From Nocardioidaceae bacterium UBA4001 (GTDB lineage Bacteria; Actinomycetota; Actinomycetes; Propionibacteriales; Nocardioidaceae), in assembly GCA_002384855.1 (NCBI GenBank), contig DGBP01000008.1, positions 37,552 to 101,551 on the forward strand: a DNA stretch of 64,000 bases. The letters run 5' to 3'. Position 1 is the first letter of the stretch; each line of letters begins with the position of its first letter. The position numbers and the translations under genes are program-made. This document shows positions 50,041 through 58,524 of this stretch, one piece after another. The notes beneath the pieces are model-generated. The model did no database searches. It was given only the letters and a program-made list of their open reading frames with translations, and was not told the DNA's origin.

Positions 50041-53000
50041 TCAGGTGCGGCCGCAGGTCGAGCCGAGGGGCACACCCGGCCGGAGAACCGCCCACTCCTC
50101 GCGGGTCAGGTCCCGGTGAGCGATCTGGCAGGCGCGGCGCAACCAGTCGTCCGCGTCGACGGAGACCTCGAACATCTGGCCGAACTCGTGGAACGCGCGG
50201 AGCACCGGCCTCTCGGGGTCGAAGGCCAGCAGCCCCCAGCCGTTCTCCTCGGTGACAGGTGTGCCGAGCGGGCGCCACGTCACCGGGTCCCAGAGAAGCA
50301 CGTCGCCGTCCGAGCCGAGACTGGCCACCCGGCTGCCGTCATGGGACGCCGCGAGGTCGTTCACCCAGCCTGCGACGGTCATGCGAGGTGGTGCGACCAC
50401 CGCGAGATCCTCACCAGAGAGGAAGTGCAGGCGGCCCGAGTCCGCGCCGGCAACGATCGTGCCGTCACGCGTCCAGAGGAACGTCTGGGCGAGGCTGTCG
50501 TCCGTCAGGCGTCGGCGGCTCACGACCTCACCGGTGGCCATGTCGAGGAGGACCACCCGACCCGGGCGTCCGACCACCGCACGGGACCCGTCCGGTGACA
50601 GCTCGGCCGACTGGGTGATCTCGGGGAAGAAGCCGGTCTCCTCGGCCCGGACGGAGGACAGGACGCGGCCCTCCCCGACGTCGAACACACCGAACCCGTC
50701 CACGCCGTTCACCACGGCACGGTCGGCCCCCTCGTCGAGCGCGAGCCCGTACGCCGGCCACGGCACCTCGGAGGTCCTGCGGAGCCGACCGCTCGAGACG
50801 TCGTAGGTCGACAGGTAGGTCTGACCCGGGACATAGTCCGCGGTGGGGTCGGTGCTCTGCTCCTCCTCGGTCTCGTACACGACCCCGACCGTGCCGCCGT
50901 CCTGACTCATGTCGAAGGCGAGCATCCAGCACGGGCACGGCGCCGGCTCCTCCAACGGCCCGGCGAGCGTCTCGCCCGTGCGCGAGTCGATCAGGTGCAG
51001 GTCGCCGCCCTGGAGGAACATGTCGGGCGGCGGGGTCAGCACGACAGCCGTGTCGCCCCCTGGGGCGACGTCACCTCTCATCCCGGCCAGCGGGAAGGGT
51101 CTCTGCGACAAGAACCCCCGCTCGCCCGAGAGGTCCCAGGCCATGGCCGTCCCGTCGCGGCCGGCGGTCCAGAGCCGGTCGTCCTGCGGACCGGCGAACA
51201 CCGAAGCCATGACGGTTCCGCTGTGGCCACCGGTGAACTCCTCGGCGACGTCGCCGCTGGCGACGTCGTACACCGCGACGGACTCCTCGGCCGGCAACGC
51301 GACGAGCGACCCGTCGCGGGAGAAGGTCGCGGAGGTGTTGAAGACGGACTGGCGGCTCAGGTCGCGCACGGGACGCCACGTCGTCGTGTCGTAGAGCCGG
51401 AACCGGGACCGCTCCAGGTCCCTGCCCGTCGCCACGACGGCCAACCCGCCCGCCGGAGGGCCCTGGACCAGCCCGGGCAGCGGCACCAGGCCCCGCCTCG
51501 GGTGCAGCGGGTCGTAGAGCCAGGGGCGGGAACCGTCGAAGAGGCTCACGCGACCGTCCGGCCACACCTGGACGAAGTCCGGCCAGAAGGTGCGCCCCCA
51601 GGCCTGGACGTCGGACACCGATCCGTCCGGGTCCAGCATCACTACGTGGCTCTCGGTCATCGCCACTGCCCTGCCGTCGGGCAGCCAGCCGGTTCCGGCA
51701 GCCACCACGTGCCGTGCGTCGGGCCCGAGCGCCTTCGCGACCTCGTCGGCGCCGAAGGTCCACTTGGTCTGGCCCGTGCGGGGATCGAGCAGGGTCACCG
51801 CGCCGCCCACGTCGGCACCGCCCGCGACCAGCACGCCCTCGGCGCCGCCAGCGATCGCCAGCGGCTGTACCTCGGTCGCGGCGGTCCACCGCGACTCGCC
51901 GGTCTCGGCGTCGAGCGCGCGGACGACACGCTCGTTCTCCCCCACATACACCGTGCCCCCGTCAGGGCTCACCGACGCGCGCAGGAACCGGTGGGGCGTC
52001 CGCACCTGGGTGATGACCGCAGGGTTCCGGGCCAGCAAGGTCACCAGCGCCCCGAGCGTCTCCGCGCTCTCCTCCATCTGGACCGCTTCCACCGCGGCGA
52101 GGACGGCGCGGTCCAGGTACTCCTCGTTCAACGCAGAGGCCGCGAGCCGCTTGGCCTCGGCGGAGACCCGAGCCCCCTCCGCCGCCAGACGCGCCTCCTC
52201 CGCCTCGGCCCGCGAGCGGGTGGCCAGGTACCCGGCGACCAGGGCAACCACGAGCAGCACGGCCAACCCCCCGAGCAGCCCACGGAGTCGCCTGTTCTGG
52301 CGGGCGGTGCTCGCGGCGCGTTCCTCGGCCTCCCGCTGCTCGGCGTCGACAGCGGCACGACCCGCGTCGAGGAACTCGCGCTCGGTCGTGGTGACCTCCT
52401 CCGGGCGGGCCTCGGCGACCTCCAGTCCCGACACGAGGCGGGTCCCCCGCCAGAGCTGACCGGGTTCGCGTCCGTCGGCGTCCCACTCCGAGGCCGCCAG
52501 CGCGAGCCGGCGCTGGACCGAACGGCCGGCGGCGTCCTCCACCAGCCAGCCCCGCAGGCGGGGCCACTCCCGGAACAGCGCCTCGTGCGCGACCTCGACG
52601 TGACCGTCGGAGACGGTCAGCAGCCGGGCGTCGGCCAGCACGTCGACGACCCGGCGGACCTCGCCACGCGGCAGAGCCTCGAGCTCCGAGAGCGGCACCC
52701 GCCGCCGGGTGACTGCAGTGCCCTCACCGGGTCCCGTGAGCCTGAGGAGCAACGTCCGTGCGGCGACCTGCTCGTCCGTCGACAAGGAGTTGTACGCCGC
52801 ATCCGCGAGATGCGCGATGGCGCCGCTGAGCCCCCCCATGCCCACGTAGGCGGCGAAGGTGAGCCGAGCCCCCTCGCGCTGGAGCCAGAGCCGCGTCAGG
52901 GCGGTCGACAGAAGCGGGAGCAGCCCTGGCTCCGCACCGGCGTCGCTGACCATCGCCTCCGCGAGCCCGTCGTCGAGGGTGAGCCCGGCCCGGGCGGCGG

Positions 53001-55026
53001 GCCGCTCGATGGCCCGCCGGACCTCTGCGGGTGTCGGCGCTCCGACCAACACGGTCGAGTCCGCCATCCCCCGGGCCAGGGCGGGATGGTCGGCCAGCTC
53101 CCCCACGTAGTCGGCGCGGACGACGAGCACCACGGTGACGGGCGACCGGGGGTCCGAGGCCAGCTCGGCGAGCGTGTCGAGGAAGGCCGCGCGCTCCCCC
53201 GGGTCCTGGCAGGCGGTCCACGCCTCCTCGAGCTGGTCCACCACGAGGACCGTACGAGAGTCGACGGCGCTCGTCTGGGAACGGATCATCTGCTCCAGGA
53301 GGTCGCCGACGTCCTGGAGGCGGGTGCCGATGGCCACCCGAGCCAGCTCGCGCATCGGGTGGTCACCGGGCCGCATGAGGATGCGGTCCCAGGTGCCGCT
53401 CCCCGGCAGGACGTCATCGGCCAGCGCGGCCAGCAGCCCCGCGCGGACCGCCGACGACTTGCCGCCCCCTGACGCACCGACGACCCCGAGAAACCGCGTG
53501 CCGGCCAACCGGGACACGAGCTCCGCGACCAGCCGCTCTCGGCCGGCGAACCACGCGGCGTCCCCGACGTCGTACCACGCGAGGCCACGCCAGGGACACA
53601 TCCCGGTGTCGCCGGCCGGCACCCGGCGGACCGTCTCGTTCAGGGCCACCACACCCTCGGTGAGGTCAGCGCGGGCCGAGGCAAGCGCAGCACTCGACCG
53701 GTCCGTGAGCTGTGCCGCGGCCTCGACCCTCCGCACCGCGGCGTTGCGGGCATGGTTGACAGCGGCCGCGTGGACAGCTCCCGGCCAACCCCGCGTCGCG
53801 GCGACGACCTCCCGCGTGACCGACTCCACGGCCACCGCGTCGACGTACTGGCCGACCACGGCACGTACCGCCTCGCCGTCAAGCGGGCGTAGATCGATCA
53901 CCCGTGCGGCCTCCGACGTGCTGGCCTGGGCGCCGGCCAGCACGAGGAGCAGGGTCGAACCGCCGATCCGGGGTGGCTCGACGTGGTCGGCGACGAGGAG
54001 GGTCGGCACGTCGGTCCGGGCAGGGCGGCCCTGGTCGTCTCCGTCGAGCAGGACGACCACTCCTCCCGAGTGGACCACCTCCTGGGCCAGGGCGGCGGCC
54101 AGCCTGGTCGCGCCCGCACCCTTCGGACCTCGCAGAAACACCGTGACCGAGCCCCCGGCCTGCGCCTGCCGCCAGGCCTCCCGGAGTGCCGAGAGCTCGC
54201 TGTCCCGGCCCACCATCGGGTCCGCCGTCTCGGCCAGTCCCGGTGGCAACGACGGCGCGCGGCGCGGTGCGGCCAGCTTGGGGTCCTGGGCGAGCACGCG
54301 CCCGTGCAGCTCGCGGAGCTCGGGTCCCGGATCCACCCCGAGCTGCTCGGCGAGGACCTCGCGGGCGCGGTCGTACGCCGCCAGCGCATCACCCTGTCGA
54401 CCGCTGCGGTAGAGACCCAGCACCAGCAGCGACCAGAGCCGCTCGCTCAGGGGGTACTCGCCCAACAGGCGCTCCAGCTCGGGCACGACCGCGGATGACT
54501 TGCCCAGCTCCAGCTCCGCCGCGCATCTGTCCTCGAGAGCGGCAAGACGCATGTCCGACAGCCGGCGAGCCTCGGCCCGCCCGAACGTCGTTGCCTCGAA
54601 GCCTGCGTACGCAGGCCCCCGCCACAGGTCGAGCGCGTCCGACAGGGTGGCCGCGGCCGCTTCGGCCCGCCCGTCGGCGAGGGCCCGCCGACCCAGTGCC
54701 ACCAGCGCGGCGAACCGCTCGGCGTCGACCGCGGAGCGTTCCATGACGAGGCGGTAGCCCGGCCCCTCGGTGACCAGGACGGTGGGGGAACCGTTGCGCC
54801 CGGGCTCGAGCGCGTTACGCAGTCTCAGCACGTACGTCTGGAGCGACTTCGCGGCCGACCTCGGCGGCTGCTCCCCCCACAGGGAGTCGATCAGGTCGGA
54901 GGTGGGAACCATCCTCCCGGAGGACGCGATCAGGTGGGCCAGGAGCGTGCGCTCCTTGGCCCCCCGCACCTCGACCGGGTCCGCACCGTTGGACACTCGG
55001 AGCGGACCCAGAACCGAGAAGTCCAT
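50041..55026 (-). CDS. Giant SARP-family regulator: BTAD + two NTPase regions + membrane helix + WD40-like propeller
   Basis: Protein of 1661 aa from ATG 55026. Residues 1-95 form an OmpR-like winged helix (FSVLGPLRVSNGADPVEV, then GAKERTLLAHLIASSGRMV); about 98-240 is the bacterial transcriptional activation domain. A first P-loop-like segment (RGPKGAGATRLA, about 297) is degenerate (Ala for the catalytic Lys). A second, intact nSTAND1-type NTPase begins at CPWRGLAWYDVGDAAWFAGRE with GASGGGKSSAVRA (about 512) and Walker B VLVVDQLEEA. One hydrophobic segment (about 915-935) precedes a WD40/PQQ-like C-terminal propeller (about 1015-1640). AfsR has a similar SARP-STAND plan but ends in TPRs. 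Ligand unknown; repeat arrays nearby are likely targets. Confidence 0.93.
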   Translation of the reverse strand: MDFSVLGPLRVSNGADPVEVRGAKERTLLAHLIASSGRMVPTSDLIDSLWGEQPPRSAAKSLQTYVLRLRNALEPGRNGSPTVLVTEGPGYRLVMERSAVDAERFAALVALGRRALADGRAEAAAATLSDALDLWRGPAYAGFEATTFGRAEARRLSDMRLAALEDRCAAELELGKSSAVVPELERLLGEYPLSERLWSLLVLGLYRSGRQGDALAAYDRAREVLAEQLGVDPGPELRELHGRVLAQDPKLAAPRRAPSLPPGLAETADPMVGRDSELSALREAWRQAQAGGSVTVFLRGPKGAGATRLAAALAQEVVHSGGVVVLLDGDDQGRPARTDVPTLLVADHVEPPRIGGSTLLLVLAGAQASTSEAARVIDLRPLDGEAVRAVVGQYVDAVAVESVTREVVAATRGWPGAVHAAAVNHARNAAVRRVEAAAQLTDRSSAALASARADLTEGVVALNETVRRVPAGDTGMCPWRGLAWYDVGDAAWFAGRERLVAELVSRLAGTRFLGVVGASGGGKSSAVRAGLLAALADDVLPGSGTWDRILMRPGDHPMRELARVAIGTRLQDVGDLLEQMIRSQTSAVDSRTVLVVDQLEEAWTACQDPGERAAFLDTLAELASDPRSPVTVVLVVRADYVGELADHPALARGMADSTVLVGAPTPAEVRRAIERPAARAGLTLDDGLAEAMVSDAGAEPGLLPLLSTALTRLWLQREGARLTFAAYVGMGGLSGAIAHLADAAYNSLSTDEQVAARTLLLRLTGPGEGTAVTRRRVPLSELEALPRGEVRRVVDVLADARLLTVSDGHVEVAHEALFREWPRLRGWLVEDAAGRSVQRRLALAASEWDADGREPGQLWRGTRLVSGLEVAEARPEEVTTTEREFLDAGRAAVDAEQREAEERAASTARQNRRLRGLLGGLAVLLVVALVAGYLATRSRAEAEEARLAAEGARVSAEAKRLAASALNEEYLDRAVLAAVEAVQMEESAETLGALVTLLARNPAVITQVRTPHRFLRASVSPDGGTVYVGENERVVRALDAETGESRWTAATEVQPLAIAGGAEGVLVAGGADVGGAVTLLDPRTGQTKWTFGADEVAKALGPDARHVVAAGTGWLPDGRAVAMTESHVVMLDPDGSVSDVQAWGRTFWPDFVQVWPDGRVSLFDGSRPWLYDPLHPRRGLVPLPGLVQGPPAGGLAVVATGRDLERSRFRLYDTTTWRPVRDLSRQSVFNTSATFSRDGSLVALPAEESVAVYDVASGDVAEEFTGGHSGTVMASVFAGPQDDRLWTAGRDGTAMAWDLSGERGFLSQRPFPLAGMRGDVAPGGDTAVVLTPPPDMFLQGGDLHLIDSRTGETLAGPLEEPAPCPCWMLAFDMSQDGGTVGVVYETEEEQSTDPTADYVPGQTYLSTYDVSSGRLRRTSEVPWPAYGLALDEGADRAVVNGVDGFGVFDVGEGRVLSSVRAEETGFFPEITQSAELSPDGSRAVVGRPGRVVLLDMATGEVVSRRRLTDDSLAQTFLWTRDGTIVAGADSGRLHFLSGEDLAVVAPPRMTVAGWVNDLAASHDGSRVASLGSDGDVLLWDPVTWRPLGTPVTEENGWGLLAFDPERPVLRAFHEFGQMFEVSVDADDWLRRACQIAHRDLTREEWAVLRPGVPLGSTCGRT

Positions 55027-55091
55027 TCGCGCAGAGTAGGACCAGCCGGCCACGGCGCACCTCTGTTTCGCTCATTTCGTTGTCCTTGCAG

Positions 55092-55131
55092 GGTCGGTGG
55101 GGCGGGTCGCGGTCCGGTCGCACCGTGGTCG
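55092..55131. promoter_or_regulatory. GGTCG repeats in the divergent promoter region (array C)
   Basis: GGTCG at 55092, 55105, 55116 and 55127 (steps 13, 11, 11). It lies between the regulator start (55026) and the ligase gene start (55171). Read toward the regulator the motif is GCGACC, the same orientation as in arrays A and B, suggesting autoregulation; it may serve the divergent ligase gene too. CATGAT at 55159-55164 is a possible -10 for the latter. Confidence 0.5.
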
Positions 55132-55170
55132 CGACTTTCACCAGGCAGTGGCACCGGGCATGATCGGCGT

Positions 55171-56349
55171 GTGCACAGCAACCTCTCGGCCTCAGGCATC
55201 CTCGGCTCGACCGGGCGGGTCCCGCTCGTCGACAGCGAGCCCCTCCGCACCAGCGACCTGACCCTTGCCGGGAGGCGCCTCCCGCTGACGGCGAAGGCAC
55301 GCATCTACGTCTGCGGCATCACGCCGTACCTGGTCACCCACCTCGGGCACGCCGCGACCTTCGTGTGGGCCGACGCGCTCGCCTCGGTGGCCCATCTCGC
55401 GGGGGTCGACGTCGAGACCTGCCGCAACGTGACCGACGTGGACGACGTGCTGACCGCCGCGGCCCTCGAGCACGGACGCCCGTACGACGAGTTCGCGCTC
55501 ACCCAGGAGTTCCTCTTCGACCGGGACATGAAGGCCCTGGGGAACAAGACGCCCGACCACTCTCCCCACGCCCGCCTCCACGTCGCCCACGTGACCCAGC
55601 TCGCCGCCGCCCTGCTGGCGACCGGCCACGCCTACGAGCGCGACGGGTTCGTCTACTTCCGCGGGGACGGTGTCGCCACGCGCAGCGGCCTCAGCGAGAA
55701 GGAGGCGATCGAGAAGTCGCGGGCCTTCGGCGACGACCCGGACGACACCCACCGCGACGCGCCGTTCGACGTACCCGTCTGGCGCCCGTCCCCCGAGGAC
55801 GAGCCCGCGTGGCCGAGCCCGTGGGGCTGGGGCCGGCCTGGCTGGCACGCCGAGTGCGCCGCGATGGCGTGGGCCACGTTCGGTACGAGCGTCGACGTGA
55901 TCGTGGGTGGGGAGGATCTCAGCTACCCCCACCACGCCTACCAGTCGGCGATGGTGGAGGCGGCCAGCGGCGTGGCGCCCTTCGCCCGCCGCGAGGTGCA
56001 CATCGGCGCGGTGCACAAGGACGGCCGCAAGATGGCCAAGTCGACCGGGAACATGGTGCTGGTCCGCGAGCTCCTCTCCGCGCACCGGCCCGCGGCGGTC
56101 CGCCTGATGCTGCTGAACCGCCCCTGGCACGAGACCTGGGAGTACGCCGACAGCGCGGTCGCCGAGGCTGAGCAGGAGCTCGACACGTTGTACGAGGCCG
56201 CCGGCCGCACCCACGTGGACGACGCGGCGGACGCGGTTGTCGTGGCGGCGCTGCTCGACGACCTCGACGTGCCGCGCGCCGTCGCGGTCGCCACCGAGAC
56301 GGGCGGGTCGGCGGCGCGTCTGCTCCTCGAGGTCCTCAAGCTGCGCTGA
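55171..56349 (+). CDS. MshC/cysteinyl-tRNA synthetase-like ligase
   Basis: Protein of 392 aa from GTG 55171. The catalytic core is clear: the HIGH-like VCGITPYLVTHLGHAATF, zinc ligands in YVCGITPY, GWHAECAAMAW and SYPHHAYQSA, and KMAKSTGNM (about residue 286). It lacks the C-terminal tRNA-binding domains, so it is an MshC-type ligase (cysteine-amine amide bond), not a tRNA synthetase. The Glu that follows HH in CysRS is Ala here. The genuine mycothiol mshC usually has other neighbours, so this is probably a paralogue with a different acceptor. Divergent from the SARP regulator. Confidence 0.82.
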   Translation: MHSNLSASGILGSTGRVPLVDSEPLRTSDLTLAGRRLPLTAKARIYVCGITPYLVTHLGHAATFVWADALASVAHLAGVDVETCRNVTDVDDVLTAAALEHGRPYDEFALTQEFLFDRDMKALGNKTPDHSPHARLHVAHVTQLAAALLATGHAYERDGFVYFRGDGVATRSGLSEKEAIEKSRAFGDDPDDTHRDAPFDVPVWRPSPEDEPAWPSPWGWGRPGWHAECAAMAWATFGTSVDVIVGGEDLSYPHHAYQSAMVEAASGVAPFARREVHIGAVHKDGRKMAKSTGNMVLVRELLSAHRPAAVRLMLLNRPWHETWEYADSAVAEAEQELDTLYEAAGRTHVDDAADAVVVAALLDDLDVPRAVAVATETGGSAARLLLEVLKLR

Positions 56350-56430
56350 CCATGCGTGTGACCCATGTCCGGTGTGTATCCCCCCCGGTGTGGGTATCAC
56401 CTGAGGGACCGAACGCAACAGACAACCCCG

Positions 56431-57762
56431 ATGTGGGAAGGTTCCGAGGACGTGGACTGGCTACTCGACACCCGTCGCGACGACGCGACGGCCTCCGCCG
56501 TGAAGTCGTTGGAGGACCACCTCCTCCGGCACGCGAGCGACGAGTCGTTCGTGGGCGACGCCGTGGAAGTCATCCAGACCGCTCTGGAGCCGGACGCCGA
56601 GCGTGAGCTCCTGTGGCTCCACCTCGACTGGAGCCGGCTGCTGCCGGAGCTGACGGTGCGGGCGGTCTCGCGAGAGACCGTGACCGCTCCGGCCTCGGGC
56701 TTCGGACCTGCGAGCGTGTCCGACCGCATCAACCTGCCCGACGCCGGCAACGGCGCCCCGCGCACGACCAACCTCACGGTGCCCAGGGAGGTCGTGATGA
56801 ACTTCGATCCGGATGTAGCTGTCCTCGTCGACCTCGACCCGCTCTCGACCGGGCCGGCGGCGGCCACGGTGGCCCTGGCCGCGGCCGCGGAGTCCCATCC
56901 CGTCGCCACCCCTGACCAGGTGGCCGCTGCAGCCGGTGCCATGCTGGCCGACGCCTCCCTCGAGAGGGGACAGGAGATCGGCTCGTCCGGCGACGTGGTC
57001 TCCGCCTTCGGACGGCTGCACGACGCCCTCGGCGGGTCGGTCCGCACGGTCCATGCCGACGACGAGCGCATCGAGCTGCTCGTCGACAGGAGCCCGTTCG
57101 GGCCGGCCATCGCCCAGCTCCCGTCGCTCGCGCGCCTCACCGAGGCGATGGCGGGTCGGCTCGCGGCGCGAGTGACCGGAGAGGCCACCGTCGTCCAGGA
57201 CGAGAGCATCGGCCGTGGTGATCCTGCCGACCGGCTCGAGATCCACTTCGGGGCGGTCGACGAGGAGCTGTGCGGCAGCACCTACCGGTGGCCACCGGTC
57301 GGCACCCAGGAGGGCACCGACGCCTCGCCGCGCCTGGAGATGACGGTCGCCCTCCCCCGACAGAGCCACAGCGTGCCTGTGATCCGCAGGCTCGCCGCGC
57401 AGATCTTGCGAGCCTTCGGGGTCTCGGCGGACAGCATCCACGACGTCGAGCTCGCGATCTCCGAGGCGTGCGCGAACGTCATCCAGCACGCTGTCGACAG
57501 CGACGGCTACGAAGTGAGCTTCGAGCTCGCCTCGGACCGCTGCGCGATCACGGTGATCGACCGCGGCGAGGGGTTCGACGCGAGCGGCGTCAGGGACCAG
57601 GACGACGTCGACGCCGAGAGCGGCCGAGGCCTGAGCCTGATGCGGGCGCTGGTGGACAACCTCAACTTCGTCAGCGAGCCCAAGATCGGTGCGGTGGTGC
57701 ACATGGTCAAGCAGCTCGACTACGACAACAGCCACCCGTTCCGGCGCAGCGGCGTCAGCTGA
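56431..57762 (+). CDS. ATP-binding regulator: sensor-like domain + RsbW-type HATPase
   Basis: Protein of about 443 aa from ATG 56431; GTG 56452 (VDWLLDTRRDDA) with GGAAGG 10 bases upstream is an alternative. The C-terminal ~130 residues form a GHKL ATPase of the anti-sigma type: N box ELAISEACANVIQHA, G1 VIDRGEGFD and G2 SGRGLSLMRALVDN. A middle region (about 230-305; RSPFGPAIAQLPSLARLTEA, GDPADRLEIHFG) resembles the methanogen output domain (MetOD1). An N-terminal region of unknown fold precedes it. Probably a serine kinase or anti-sigma switch. No sigma factor or antagonist gene is adjacent. Confidence 0.8.
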   Translation: MWEGSEDVDWLLDTRRDDATASAVKSLEDHLLRHASDESFVGDAVEVIQTALEPDAERELLWLHLDWSRLLPELTVRAVSRETVTAPASGFGPASVSDRINLPDAGNGAPRTTNLTVPREVVMNFDPDVAVLVDLDPLSTGPAAATVALAAAAESHPVATPDQVAAAAGAMLADASLERGQEIGSSGDVVSAFGRLHDALGGSVRTVHADDERIELLVDRSPFGPAIAQLPSLARLTEAMAGRLAARVTGEATVVQDESIGRGDPADRLEIHFGAVDEELCGSTYRWPPVGTQEGTDASPRLEMTVALPRQSHSVPVIRRLAAQILRAFGVSADSIHDVELAISEACANVIQHAVDSDGYEVSFELASDRCAITVIDRGEGFDASGVRDQDDVDAESGRGLSLMRALVDNLNFVSEPKIGAVVHMVKQLDYDNSHPFRRSGVS

Positions 57763-57765
57763 TCC

Positions 57766-57825
57766 CGGAGAGGCGTAACACGGAGAGGCGTAACAGGGCG
57801 AGGCGTAACAGGGCGAGGCGTCACA
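57766..57825. repeat. Four tandem copies of a 15-bp unit overlapping the VKOR stop
   Basis: CGGAGAGGCGTAACA (57766-57780 and 57781-57795), GGGCGAGGCGTAACA (57796-57810) and GGGCGAGGCGTCACA (57811-57825), with a partial fifth copy beyond. The unit is five codons long. The stop of the VKOR gene (minus strand, TGA at 57821-57823) lies in unit 4; the other units have TTA at that place. Confidence 0.85.
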
Positions 57826-58450
57826 GGGCGAGGCCGAGGTAGAGCAGCAGCGCGATCAGCGCGGCCAGCCCTCCCCAGAGCACCAGGTCCGCGCGGGCCT
57901 CGACGAGCAGCTGCAGCTGGCGCCCGGCCCGTCCCGTGCCGAGCGCCTGCTCGGCGGTGGCGACCCGGGTGAGGCCGATGCCCACCCCGATCAGGCTCAC
58001 CGCACCGACGGTGCAGAACAGGCACAGGGCGCCGATGGCGAACGCCGACTGCTGCATGTACCAGGTCATGAACGCGCTCATGAAGACGGTCAGACCGAGC
58101 AGCGTCGCGGCGTAGGACCGGGAGAGCCGTGACCCGAGCAGGCCGGCGAGGCCCGCCGACGCCAGCAGGGCGAAGACCGGAAGGCTGACCAGCGTGTTGG
58201 GCACGCCCAGGGCGGAGGACTGCCAGTGGCTGAAGATGCTTGCGCAGGAGAGCACCGAGTTGATCTCGCACAGCCCCGTGTCCGCGCCCTCCGCGTAGGC
58301 GATCCGCTCGACGAGCTGCCAGCCGGCGGCGACCGCCCCGAGCACACCTCCCGCGAGCACCATCGCGAACCACACGGCAGCTGGGCGCCGCGGCGCCGCC
58401 TCCGTCGGCGGGTGGGAGGTCTCCGGGATCTGGCGGGTCTGGGTGGCCAT
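57821..58450 (-). CDS. Vitamin K epoxide reductase family membrane protein
   Basis: Integral membrane protein of 209 aa with about five helices. The loop Cys pair is in CEINSVLSCASIFSHW and the active-site pair is CLFC in IGALCLFCTVGA. VKOR reduces a quinone and oxidises a DsbA-like partner, driving disulfide formation in the envelope. It is likely the disulfide-recycling enzyme here, given the many secreted Cys-containing proteins. No fused thioredoxin domain. Confidence 0.9.
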   Translation of the reverse strand: MATQTRQIPETSHPPTEAAPRRPAAVWFAMVLAGGVLGAVAAGWQLVERIAYAEGADTGLCEINSVLSCASIFSHWQSSALGVPNTLVSLPVFALLASAGLAGLLGSRLSRSYAATLLGLTVFMSAFMTWYMQQSAFAIGALCLFCTVGAVSLIGVGIGLTRVATAEQALGTGRAGRQLQLLVEARADLVLWGGLAALIALLLYLGLAL

Positions 58451-58524
58451 GGCACCGATCCTGACGGTCCGGAAACAGGGAACCCAGGGACCGAAGTCCC
58501 GGGGCCCACGGTCGAAGGTCGGCC

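Noticed and set aside
54934..56349. Extending the MshC-like ligase upstream to 471 aa
   Set aside because: The extra ~80 residues overlap the divergent regulator's start and the repeat array, and lack similarity to MshC. GTG 55171 fits family length.
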